DNA of 38,794 nucleotides from Nitrospirota bacterium (lineage in GTDB: Bacteria; Nitrospirota; Leptospirillia; Leptospirillales; Leptospirillaceae): assembly GCA_027366615.1 (NCBI GenBank), contig DAHXNG010000119.1, positions 1 to 38,794 on the forward strand. The letters run 5' to 3'. Under the pieces are notes generated by a model, which saw only the letters and a program-made list of their open reading frames with translations, was not told the origin of the DNA and searched no databases. Below, one piece after another: positions 8,088-15,247 of the stretch (within the stretch, counting starts at the first letter, position 1; each line of letters opens with the position of its first letter). A program made the position numbers and the translations under genes.

Positions 8088-8729
8088 ATGGAACCGGTCC
8101 TCTTTGCCGAATGGTATACCGATCCCTTCTGCTCGTGGAGCTATGCCGCAGAAGGGGCGCTGGACAAATTCCGGAAACACTTCGGCTCTCGCCTCTCCTT
8201 TCGCCATCGCCTTCTTCCCCTCTACAAGGACCTCGGCCCCTTTCTCGCCCACCACGGATTCTCAAATCAGGCAGAGTTCGCCCCGAGAGTGCTCAAGGTC
8301 TCGAAGGTCACGGGCATTCCGATGAGCCCCAGGGTCTGGGAGCTCGGAAGGGCTCCCACATCGACGGAGGAGTGCTGTCTCTTCGCCAAGGCCGCTCTTA
8401 TTGCGGATCCTGCGCAGGGAGACCTCCTTCTATCCAGGATGCGCGTTCTGGCCTTCGTCGAGGGAGAGGCGATCGGCGACCGGGAGCTTCTTCTCCGGGA
8501 GGCCAATCGCCTGGGACTCGACACCAAACGTCTGGAGGAGCTCGAGAGAAGCCCCGCCGTCTCGGCCGCCCTGCAGGAGGATGTCGACCGGGCCCGGGAG
8601 GAGGGAGTGACCACCCGGCCCACTCTTGTTCTTGGCAATGCCGGCGGCGACCGGGTCTTTATCGGGGGACTCCGGAATGCGGAACTTTTTATCCTGGCGG
8701 GGGAGACCCTTGTTGCCGAGGATGCATAA
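8088..8729 (+). CDS. DsbA/FrnE-like thioredoxin-fold protein with a single active-site Cys
   Basis: Thioredoxin-fold protein of the DsbA superfamily (FrnE / 2-hydroxychromene-2-carboxylate isomerase branch). The active-site region is DPFCSWSY: Cys15 is present, but the second Cys of CxxC is Ser18, so it cannot run a normal dithiol cycle. A likely cis-Pro segment (TTRPTLVL) lies near residue 181. There is no signal peptide, so it is cytoplasmic. AGGAG lies eight bases before the ATG. Monothiol variants may act as glutathione- or thiol-dependent isomerases or reductases; the substrate is unknown. It sits 11 bp after the lipoprotein gene and 18 bp before purE. Confidence 0.75.
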   Translation: MEPVLFAEWYTDPFCSWSYAAEGALDKFRKHFGSRLSFRHRLLPLYKDLGPFLAHHGFSNQAEFAPRVLKVSKVTGIPMSPRVWELGRAPTSTEECCLFAKAALIADPAQGDLLLSRMRVLAFVEGEAIGDRELLLREANRLGLDTKRLEELERSPAVSAALQEDVDRAREEGVTTRPTLVLGNAGGDRVFIGGLRNAELFILAGETLVAEDA

Positions 8730-8747
8730 ACGAAAGGAGCACGACCG

Positions 8748-9239
8748 TTGAGTAGCCCGCTGATCGGCCTCGTCATGGGAAGCCAGAGCGACTGGGAGAC
8801 GATGCAGGGAGCTTCAGAGATCCTCGACAAGTTCTCTCTCTCCCACGAATGCCGGGTTGTCTCTGCCCATCGGACTCCGCTGGAAATGGTCGAATACGCC
8901 AGGAGCGCCCGGGAACGCGGCCTCCGGATCATCATTGCCGGAGCGGGAGGGGCGGCCCATCTTCCGGGTATGCTCGCCGCCCTGACCCCCCTCCCCGTCC
9001 TGGGAGTGCCGGTTCCCTCTGCCCATCTGGGGGGAATCGACTCTCTCTACTCCATTGTGCAGATGCCCAAAGGGGTTCCCGTGGCGACATTTGCCATCGG
9101 AAAGGCCGGAGCCGTCAATGCGGGACTCTTTGCCGTCTCCATGCTCGCAACCCAGGATCCCGGGCTCTTCAAGCAGCTCGAGGACTACCGGAAAGAGCTT
9201 GTCGAGCAGGTCCACCAGATGACCCTTCCGAAGGGATAG
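8748..9239 (+). CDS. purE: N5-carboxyaminoimidazole ribonucleotide mutase
   Basis: Catalyses conversion of N5-CAIR to CAIR in de novo purine synthesis. The 163-aa length is normal for class I PurE. Characteristic segments are present: GSQSDWETM near the N-terminus, SAHRTP (about 40-45, with the catalytic His), [17 protein letters not shown] (about 65-81) and a C-terminal [16 protein letters not shown] helix. The TTG start is preceded by AAAGGAG about nine bases upstream. purK follows 13 bp later, the classical purE-purK pair, which supports the N5-CAIR route. Confidence 0.95.
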   Translation: MSSPLIGLVMGSQSDWETMQGASEILDKFSLSHECRVVSAHRTPLEMVEYARSARERGLRIIIAGAGGAAHLPGMLAALTPLPVLGVPVPSAHLGGIDSLYSIVQMPKGVPVATFAIGKAGAVNAGLFAVSMLATQDPGLFKQLEDYRKELVEQVHQMTLPKG

Positions 9240-9252
9240 GAGCCTTCTCGCC

Positions 9253-10422
9253 TTGATCAGACCCGGAGCGACCCTCGGCGTCCTTGGCGGCGGCCAGCTT
9301 GGACTCCTGTTTGCGCTCTCCGCCCGACGCGCAGGCTTTCGGACAGTCGTCCTCGATCCCGATCCCCAGGCCCCGGCCATGGCCTGTGCCGACTGGACGA
9401 TCGTCGCACGCTACGACGACACGGAGGCCCTTCTTCGTCTTTCGGAGTCGTGCCAGGCCATCACGACCGAGTTCGAAAATGTTCCCGCCGCCTCTCTCGA
9501 GTTTCTTGCCACCCGGGGAGTCGTCCGCCCCTCGGCCCTCTCTGTGGCCATCTGCCAGGACAGGATCCGGGAAAAAACCTTCCTCGCCGACAACGGCTTT
9601 CTTACCGCTCCCTTTATCGTCGTCGCCGGCTCCTCCCGTCCCACTCCCGAGACGATCGCCCCCCTTCTTCCAGGGATCCTCAAAACCAGCCGCGAGGGCT
9701 ACGACGGCAAAGGACAGTGGCCGATCGACACCATCGACGACCTTTTTTCCGTGACCGACACCCTTCCCGGACCATTTATTCTCGAAAAAAAGCTCGACCT
9801 CGACCGGGAGCTCTCCCTTGTCATCGCCCGGGGATCGGACGGAAGGACGGCTCTCTATCCGGTCTCGGAAAACTTCCATGAGCGGGGGATCCTCCATCTT
9901 TCAGCGGTTCCGGCCGACATTCCCCAGGAGATCTCGGGGAAGATCCGGGAGATCGGGGAGGCCATCGCGCAGGGGCTCGACTACACGGGGGTCATGGCCG
10001 TCGAGTATTTTCTGGACAGATCCGGCCGCCTTTACGTCAACGAGATGGCACCCCGTCCCCACAACAGCGGCCATTACACCATCGATGCCTGCGTCGCCAG
10101 CCAGTTCGACCAGCAGGTTCGGTCGCTCTGCGATCTTCCCCTGGCCTCTCCCCGCCTCCTCTCCCCCTGCTCCATGGGCAATCTTCTGGGGGACCTCTGG
10201 CCCGAAGAGGACCTCCCCGACTTCGCCCCCATTCTCTCCGAGCCCCGGGCCAAGCTGACCCTCTACGGCAAGAAGTCTCCCCGTCCCGGACGCAAGATGG
10301 GCCACTTTACCGTTCTGGGGGAGAGCGTTCGCGAATCGGCCTCTCTCTCTCGATCGATCCTGACCCGACTCTATCAAAATGTCTCCGCCCTCCCTTCGGG
10401 GAAGGACAGGACGATTTCATAG
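9253..10422 (+). CDS. purK: N5-carboxyaminoimidazole ribonucleotide synthase
   Basis: ATP-grasp enzyme that carboxylates AIR with bicarbonate and ATP to N5-CAIR, the substrate of the adjacent PurE. The N-terminal GVLGGGQLGLLFALSARRAG motif is typical, followed by the ATP-grasp core (KTSREGYDGKGQW) and the conserved NEMAPRPHNSGHYTIDA segment. The 389-aa length matches the family. TTG start; AAGGGATAGGAG lies upstream at the end of purE. Last gene of the plus-strand run before the accessory island. Confidence 0.95.
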   Translation: MIRPGATLGVLGGGQLGLLFALSARRAGFRTVVLDPDPQAPAMACADWTIVARYDDTEALLRLSESCQAITTEFENVPAASLEFLATRGVVRPSALSVAICQDRIREKTFLADNGFLTAPFIVVAGSSRPTPETIAPLLPGILKTSREGYDGKGQWPIDTIDDLFSVTDTLPGPFILEKKLDLDRELSLVIARGSDGRTALYPVSENFHERGILHLSAVPADIPQEISGKIREIGEAIAQGLDYTGVMAVEYFLDRSGRLYVNEMAPRPHNSGHYTIDACVASQFDQQVRSLCDLPLASPRLLSPCSMGNLLGDLWPEEDLPDFAPILSEPRAKLTLYGKKSPRPGRKMGHFTVLGESVRESASLSRSILTRLYQNVSALPSGKDRTIS

Positions 10423-10463
10423 TCGAAAATCCTGGCATGACAATTGCTTTCCGGTCTGTTTTT

Positions 10464-10541
10464 CCTGAAAAAATCCTGAGATTGAGAAGCGGGAGGAATG
10501 AGATTCCTGGAGAAATGTCCAGTTTTCCTCGATTTTTCAGG
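10464..10541. repeat. Imperfect inverted repeat downstream of purK
   Basis: CCTGAAAAAATC (10464-10475) and GATTTTTCAGG (10531-10541) are inverted copies differing by one base, about 55 bp apart, in the 197-bp gap between purK and the transposase remnant. They could form a long-loop hairpin or be a vestige of an element end. No clear U-tract terminator was found in this gap. Confidence 0.35.
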
Positions 10542-10619
10542 GATTTTTGAGGCAGAAGGGGCGCGTCCCCGAAAAGAGGGGAAAAGAAAATCCGGAAGAA
10601 CGGCCCGCGCGAGGCGGAG

Positions 10620-11564
10620 TCAAAGACAGATGAAGCAGAAGACCTTTTTCCACTCCCAGGCGAAGCTCCGGAGGAGCTCGGCGAAATAGCCCGTCGTTTT
10701 TTTGATGTTGGACAGGGAAACGGCCAGGTTTCTGAATTCGGCCATGTTTTTGGCTCCGTTCCCGGCCCTGACGGTGGAGCGATCCTCCCTCAGGACGACA
10801 TCTTCCTTCCAGTGAAGACGCTTCTCGATGGACCAGTGGTTTCGGACAAAGTCCAGGAGATCCCGGGGAGAGGCTTTTTCCGGAGAGTGGCTCGCGATGC
10901 CGTAGGCGACTCGACGGTGGTCATTTGGTAATGGTGCGCTTGATGCGGAAGGTCTGGCGGAGATAGGGGAAGGCGAGATCCGTCCGAACATAGTCGGAAA
11001 GCCCGGGATCGAAGACCTGGATCTCCCGGATCTCGAGACGGCCGTGCTCCTGCTCGACGGTTCTGGCCGTTTTGTCCGGAGGGGGAAAAAGCCCCGTTGT
11101 CGGGGCCGGCGAGAGCCTCCCGGAGCTCCAGCTCGTTGTCCTTGACGGTCATGACGAAGTCGGCCCTCTTGCCCTCGACTGCAAAACGGGCATGCTCGCG
11201 CTGGGTGTGCATGGCGTCGGCGGTGACGGTGATGCCGAGGGGGCGAGAAGCTCCCGAAAGGCGGGGATCTCGTGGGACTTATCGCCGACCGGGAGTTGGG
11301 AGAGGTCGACCCGCGGAGTTTTTTTCCGTCGAGGGTGAGTGCGGCAGGGAAGAGTCCCAGGGACAGGATCCAGTTCCGGAGGATCTGTTGACCCACGCCC
11401 TTGGCATGCTCGGCCCCCGAGAGGATCGAGGCGACAACGATCTTGAAGATCGAGATCAGGGAGTGGCGCCGGCACTGACTGATGCGGGGATCCGGCAGGG
11501 AGGCGAGATGCTTCCAAAGTCCTCCGCGACCGTCGAGACGAAGCGCTTCGAGAGAAACAGTCAT
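10620..11564 (-). pseudogene. Degenerate ISAs1-family transposase
   Basis: Remnant of a DDE transposase of the ISAs1 (H-repeat) family. Recognisable blocks are spread over three frames: an N-terminal block SLPDPRISQCRRHSL... and LDGKKLRGS (first catalytic Asp); then DKSHEIPAFRELL in a second frame; ADAMHTQREHARFAV...DFVMTVKDNE (second Asp, about 11150-11230) in a third; HGRLEIREIQVFDPG and FPYLRQTFRIKR in yet another shift; and finally RNHWSIEKRLHWKEDVVLRED (catalytic Glu) back in the first frame. At least four frameshifts are needed. Segments between the N-terminal block and DGKK, and between LRGS and DKSHE, are shorter than in intact family members, indicating internal deletions. No convincing terminal inverted repeats or target duplication were seen. 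Non-functional. Confidence 0.85.
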
Positions 11565-11679
11565 GCGAGGTTCTCCTGTCAGAAGGGTGGGCGAAGAGGG
11601 ATCGAAAGGATCTTTCGGGCTTCCCGAACCCAGACCGTCTTGGGCTGGACATGGTGCCGGTAGACCCCAAAATGCTTCC

Positions 11680-11706
11680 TTGAAAAATGGCACAAAATAG
11701 TATACT
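11680..11706 (+). promoter_or_regulatory. Predicted promoter of the AbiE-type operon
   Basis: TTGAAA (11680-11685) and TATACT (11701-11706), each 5/6 to the sigma70 consensus, are separated by 15 bp, shorter than the optimal 17. The -10 lies inside the 22-bp palindrome, so repressor binding there would block RNA polymerase. Confidence 0.45.
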
Positions 11707-11713
11707 ATTTTGT
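11692..11713. promoter_or_regulatory. Perfect 22-bp palindrome, probable antitoxin operator
   Basis: Two perfect 11-bp half-sites (ACAAAATAGTA and its reverse complement) meet without a spacer, 17 bp before the antitoxin ATG and overlapping the predicted -10. Perfect AT-rich palindromes at this place are typical operators. AbiEi-type antitoxins are known in other systems to repress their own promoter by binding inverted repeats, so autoregulation is the natural inference. Confidence 0.65.
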
Positions 11714-11730
11714 TTAAAAGGAGGAGTCCC

Positions 11731-12315
11731 ATGTATTCAAAAATCATTCTGAAAAAGATTCAAAGTTTCCCGGAAGGAGAACCATTCAAGGCGAATATGT
11801 TCCTTGAGATCGCCCCGCATACCGCCATCCGACATGCCTTGTCCAGACTCGTCAAGTCCGGATATCTGATGAGGGCAGCAAGGGGTGTCTATGTCCAGCC
11901 AAAAATGAACCGGTTTGTCGGACCTGTTCCTCCAACTTCCGAAAAGATCATCCGGCTAAAGAGCGAAGGTGAAACGATCGGCATCAGCGGGGCAGAAGCG
12001 GTCCAAAGATTGGGTCTGTCGACGCAGGTTGTCCTGAAGGAAATCTTTCTCACATCGGGAAGATCGCGGAAGATCCAGCTTGAAAATGGACGTGAGATCT
12101 TTCTTCGCCATGCGGCACCCCGAAAACTCATATTGGCAGGGCGGCCTGCCGGAGTTGCACTGACCGCCCTGTGGTATCTCGGCAAAAACGGAGTGACGAC
12201 GGAAACGATCCATCAGATCCGTAGACGGCTTCCTTCCGAAGAATTCGATATTTTAAAAAAGGAGGCCCATTTGATGCCCGCATGGATGAGCGAAAGACTT
12301 CTGAGATCAAGATGA
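11731..12315 (+). CDS. AbiEi-family antitoxin (DUF6088-like), type IV toxin-antitoxin
   Basis: Antitoxin/repressor of an AbiE-type system. An N-terminal winged-helix-like region (about 1-55, with HTAIRHALSRLVKSGYLMRAARGVY) is followed by the AbiEi-type domain (about 60-194). The 194-aa length and overall pattern fit DUF6088 proteins. ATG at 11731 is chosen over the upstream TTG at 11710 because AGGAGGAG lies five bases before it and 11710 falls inside the palindrome. The frame is intact. It overlaps the toxin start by ATGA (12312-12315). In known AbiE systems the antitoxin both neutralises the nucleotidyltransferase toxin and represses the operon. Here the toxin is truncated, so only the repressor role could remain. 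Confidence 0.8.
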   Translation: MYSKIILKKIQSFPEGEPFKANMFLEIAPHTAIRHALSRLVKSGYLMRAARGVYVQPKMNRFVGPVPPTSEKIIRLKSEGETIGISGAEAVQRLGLSTQVVLKEIFLTSGRSRKIQLENGREIFLRHAAPRKLILAGRPAGVALTALWYLGKNGVTTETIHQIRRRLPSEEFDILKKEAHLMPAWMSERLLRSR

Positions 12316-12638
12316 GGAGGAAGGTGGTGGTCGATAGATTTCTGGACCTTCGGGACGAAGAAAAGCGAGAGATTTTTGTCGGTTTACAGGACAAAATAAA
12401 GTTGTCCCCCACGGCAATCGAAAAAGATATCTGGGTCTGCTGGGTTCTTCAGACGCTTTTCTCAATGCCGGAGCGTCCAAGAATGTGTTTTAAGGGAGGA
12501 ACTTCTCTTTCCAAGGTATTTGGAGCGATATCACGGTTTTCCGAAGATGTGGACGTGACCATCAACCATCGAACGGAAAAGGCTCCGGAGATGAACCCAT
12601 TCAATGAGAAGCCGAAGGTCCCTGAACCCAGAATGTGA
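12312..12638 (+). pseudogene. Truncated AbiEii nucleotidyltransferase toxin
   Basis: N-terminal fragment of an AbiEii-type nucleotidyltransferase. VDRFLDLRDEEKREIF... IEKDIWVCWVLQTLF is the usual family start. FKGGTSLSK (residues 60-68) and SEDVDVT (77-83) are the catalytic GS...DxD-type motif with Asp79 and Asp81. Similarity stops near residue 86 (about 12570), and the remaining about 22 codons look unrelated before a stop. Family members are usually over 250 residues, so most of the fold is missing and the toxin is almost certainly dead. ATG at 12312 overlaps the antitoxin stop; an in-frame ATG at 12282 is possible but less likely. Confidence 0.8.
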
Positions 12639-12763
12639 ACAATACTCTTTACGACACGTTCCTTTGTCTCACCCCGCGATTTCCATTGTCCTCTCCTGCC
12701 CATGAGAAAGAGCGGATCCGTCGATCCCGGAGGAGGGACTCTCAGAAGTGCGGGAGAAGAACT

Positions 12764-13126
12764 CTAAGCCTCCTCGACGATCGCCACCGCCAGGAAAGGT
12801 CCGCCCATCCGGAGGGGCCGGAGGATCGGGAAAAAGTCCTTCCGGAGGACCGCGCAAAGCTCCTCGACCCCGCCGTAATATTTCACGTTCGCATCCTTTT
12901 CGTCATGCACGGACGACATGCGATGTTCTTCGGCATAGCGCATCCAGAAATGATAACGTTGGGCATAAGGGTCGACGATGTTCGGATGACAGACCCCCTC
13001 TATCATTTCCATGATGGACCGGTCGAAGAGTGCCGCCCGGCAAAGCTCAGCCCAATCTGCGTATTCCAAGTATCGCGGGAGGAGACCTTGACCGCGGAGG
13101 TGCCCCATCCCAGAAGAGCCACCCAT
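12764..13126 (-). CDS. Unrecognised ORF, possibly the 3' fragment of a foreign gene
   Basis: Not recognised. From about residue 22 (ADWAELCRAALFDRSIMEMIEG) the sequence looks like real protein: balanced composition, aromatic-rich (YAQRYHFWMRYAEEHRMSS), with a hydrophobic C-terminus ending AVAIVEEA. The first about 20 residues are read from bases that code, in another frame, for the DruA-like fragment, so the ATG at 13126 may be accidental and the gene may have lost its 5' part at a junction near 13080. It has no Shine-Dalgarno of note and lies in the decayed island. It could be a complete small gene using an internal Met. Confidence 0.4.
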   Translation of the reverse strand: MGGSSGMGHLRGQGLLPRYLEYADWAELCRAALFDRSIMEMIEGVCHPNIVDPYAQRYHFWMRYAEEHRMSSVHDEKDANVKYYGGVEELCAVLRKDFFPILRPLRMGGPFLAVAIVEEA

Positions 13127-13320
13127 TCCCCATCGAGAAAAGCCACGTGCTTGATCGACTTGCCGGCAAACCAGCCGAATTCCAGAGAGTGGTGTTCCCG
13201 CATCAAGGAATCCCAGCGCTCCCGCTCGGAGGCATAAATCGGCCGGACAACGAGCGTGCGGAGATCCCGGGTCGGGATCGGAAGGTCGGAGGGGTCGAAA
13301 ACGGCGGTTGGCTCTTTCAT
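13003..13320 (-). pseudogene. Truncated DruA-like (DUF4338) protein
   Basis: N-terminal part of a DUF4338-family protein, the family that includes Druantia DruA and proteins carried with transposons. Diagnostic segments: RTLVVRPIYASERERWDSLM, EHHSLEFGWFAGKSIKHVAF and DGEWVALLGWGTSAVKVSSRDTW. In family members this last segment continues into a long conserved domain; here similarity ends at DTW (about 13070) and the frame closes soon after at 13003. ATG 13320 (MKEPTAVFDP) is the likely start, with a weak GAAGGGA before it. Overlaps the unrecognised ORF in another frame, consistent with a recombination junction. Confidence 0.7.
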
Positions 13321-13347
13321 GGATCCCTTCGGGGAAGGGCTTCCCGG

Positions 13348-13376
13348 TTGAAAAAAAACCGGTACCGCGGTAAAAT
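13348..13376 (+). promoter_or_regulatory. Predicted sigma70 promoter of the nuoF-like operon
   Basis: TTGAAA (13348-13353, 5/6) and TAAAAT (13371-13376, 5/6) with an optimal 17-bp spacer. A start near 13383 gives a leader of about 110 nt before the ATG at 13494. Confidence 0.6.
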
Positions 13377-13425
13377 TCTCCTCTCGGGAAACATTTTCAG
13401 CCGTCAATTCTCCCTTGAAACGAGA

Positions 13426-13447
13426 AGGCCGGAGCGGCCTCTTTTTT
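13426..13447 (+). terminator. Possible attenuator/terminator in the nuoF-like leader
   Basis: A short GC-rich hairpin (AGGCC, loop GGAGC, GGCCT; 13426-13440) followed by C and six T residues (13442-13447). The stem is only 5 bp, so termination would be partial. It lies between the predicted promoter and the nuoF-like start codon, which suggests attenuation; alternatively it simply blocks read-through from the island. Confidence 0.4.
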
Positions 13448-13493
13448 CCCTGGGGAGCCACAAAGGCTTCCAACCCGCAAGGTCTCTATTTTT

Positions 13494-14843
13494 ATGGACA
13501 TGACCATCATGGAGGGTCCCGACCGGGTCCTCACCGATCCTGCGCTCATGGGAGACCCCTCTCTCGCCTCCTACGAAAAGGGAGGCGGATACAAAGGACT
13601 CCGGAGAGTCCTCTCCGCACTCTCCCCGACGGACGTTATCGCGGAGATCAAGGAGTCCGGACTTCGAGGACGGGGAGGATCGGGCTTTCCCACGGCCCTC
13701 AAATGGGAAAAGGTTGCCCACCACCGTGTTCCTGTCAGATACGTCGTCGCCAACGGGAGCGAAGGGGAGCCGGGCAGCCACAAGGATCATTACCTGATCT
13801 CCCGATCTCCCCACCAGATCCTCGAGGGAATGATCATTGCCTGTTTCGCTGTTTCGGCCAAGAGCGGACATCTTTTCGTCAAGGAAAGCTTCCCCGAAGG
13901 CGTGGCGATCCTGAAGAGAGCCCGGGAGGAAGCGCTTCGGGCGGGCCTTCTCGGAAACAACATTCTCGGGACGGGATTCTCCGTCGATATCGAGATCTTT
14001 GTCGGCCCCGCCGCCTATATCGCCGGCGAGGAGACGGCCCTTCTCGAGGCCCTTGAAGGCCGGATGCCCAGACCTCGCCCAAAGCCTCCCTTCTATCCGA
14101 CGGAGATGGGCCTCCACAGAAAGCCGACGGTCGTCAACAACGTGGAGACCTACGCCCATGTGTCTCGCATCATGGCCAATGGTCCCGCATGGTTTCGGGA
14201 GAGAGGGACCCAGAAGAGTCCTGGCACGATGATCTTCTCCGTTTCAGGATCCGTCAGGAGGCCTGTGGTTGTTGAGCTTCCTCTGGGATTCTCCCTCGAG
14301 CGCCTCCTCTATGACTACGCCGGAGGCCCTCTTCCCGGAGAAAGCTTCCAGTGCTTTTTTACGGGAGGCCCCTCCTTCGGCATTCTTCCTGCTCGCGAGA
14401 TCGATACGCCCCTCGAATACGATGCGCTCCGGGCGAAGGGTACCGGGCTTGGCTCCGCCGGAATCATCGTCCTTGGATCGGGGGACTCTATCCTCGCCAC
14501 CGCCTCGGCCTTTGCGGCCTTCTATGAAAAGGGCTCCTGCGGACAGTGTCCTCCGTGCCGTCTCGGCACAGAATCCCTGCACGACCTCCTCGAGCGGATC
14601 GAGGGCGGATCGGGATCGGAAGAGACCCTCGAACGAATCGCGAAGGTGGCAAAAATGATCAAGGGACGGGGAAACTGCGGGCTTATCACCGCCTCGGCCT
14701 TCATGGTCGAGTCCCTTCTCGACCACTTTGCCCCCGTTCTTCGCGAAGAGATCGCCTCCCATGGAGAGAGACACCCCCGGCGTATCCCCTCCTGGCAATA
14801 CGACCACTTTGTTCCGCAAGAACAAGCGTCCGCCCATGAATAG
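13494..14843 (+). CDS. nuoF: NuoF-like NADH-binding flavoprotein subunit
   Basis: FMN- and NADH-binding subunit of the complex I / HoxF / NAD-dependent formate dehydrogenase family. Motifs: GRGGSGFP (59-66) and NGSEGEPGSHKD (87-98) for FMN/NADH binding, GPAAYIAGEETALL (171-184), and [4Fe-4S] ligands CGQCPPC (Cys349, 352, 355) with Cys395 (GNCG). The length (449 aa) is that of NuoF itself. It stands apart from other nuo genes in this window. Its only redox partner nearby is the small ferredoxin gene 45 bp downstream, so it may be a stand-alone NADH:ferredoxin-type module rather than part of complex I. ATG 13494 is used; ATG 13500 and 13509 are possible. Confidence 0.88.
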   Translation: MDMTIMEGPDRVLTDPALMGDPSLASYEKGGGYKGLRRVLSALSPTDVIAEIKESGLRGRGGSGFPTALKWEKVAHHRVPVRYVVANGSEGEPGSHKDHYLISRSPHQILEGMIIACFAVSAKSGHLFVKESFPEGVAILKRAREEALRAGLLGNNILGTGFSVDIEIFVGPAAYIAGEETALLEALEGRMPRPRPKPPFYPTEMGLHRKPTVVNNVETYAHVSRIMANGPAWFRERGTQKSPGTMIFSVSGSVRRPVVVELPLGFSLERLLYDYAGGPLPGESFQCFFTGGPSFGILPAREIDTPLEYDALRAKGTGLGSAGIIVLGSGDSILATASAFAAFYEKGSCGQCPPCRLGTESLHDLLERIEGGSGSEETLERIAKVAKMIKGRGNCGLITASAFMVESLLDHFAPVLREEIASHGERHPRRIPSWQYDHFVPQEQASAHE

Positions 14844-14888
14844 GAGAAGGCCCACCCGGCCTGACACCCTCTCCGGGAGACGACCTTG

Positions 14889-15236
14889 ATGAGCCGTCCC
14901 CCGATCACCCGCCACCTTCTCTTCTGCACCGGGAACAAATGCCTGGGTAAGGGCGGCGAAGATATGAAGATCCAGGCCCAGAACATCGTCGACAAAACCC
15001 CCGAACTCTCCACTGTTCTGGTCACGAAGACGGGTTGTCTCAATATGTGCGAGAATGGACCGATGGTCCTTCTTTATCCCGATGGATACTGGTTCTCCGA
15101 CATGACCGATGGCCGGACGAAGGCACTTCTCGAAGGGATCCGCTCGAAGAGAGAGGATCTTCTTTCCGGAAATGTCGCCTTCAGACTGGAAGCAAACGCC
15201 CCTTCGCTCTCTCCGGCGAAGACAAAGACACACTGA
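14889..15236 (+). CDS. Thioredoxin-like [2Fe-2S] ferredoxin
   Basis: Small cytoplasmic ferredoxin of the thioredoxin-fold type (NuoE C-terminal / Shethna-like). Four Cys ligands fit the family: Cys13 and Cys18 (CTGNKC), Cys50 and Cys54 (GCLNMCENGP). ATG 14889 with GGGAGA upstream is preferred to the TTG three bases earlier. Adjacent to the NuoF-like gene, it probably passes electrons between that flavoprotein and an unknown acceptor. The last about 20 residues are a polar, probably disordered tail. Confidence 0.85.
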   Translation: MSRPPITRHLLFCTGNKCLGKGGEDMKIQAQNIVDKTPELSTVLVTKTGCLNMCENGPMVLLYPDGYWFSDMTDGRTKALLEGIRSKREDLLSGNVAFRLEANAPSLSPAKTKTH

Positions 15237-15247
15237 AAGGAAAACTG

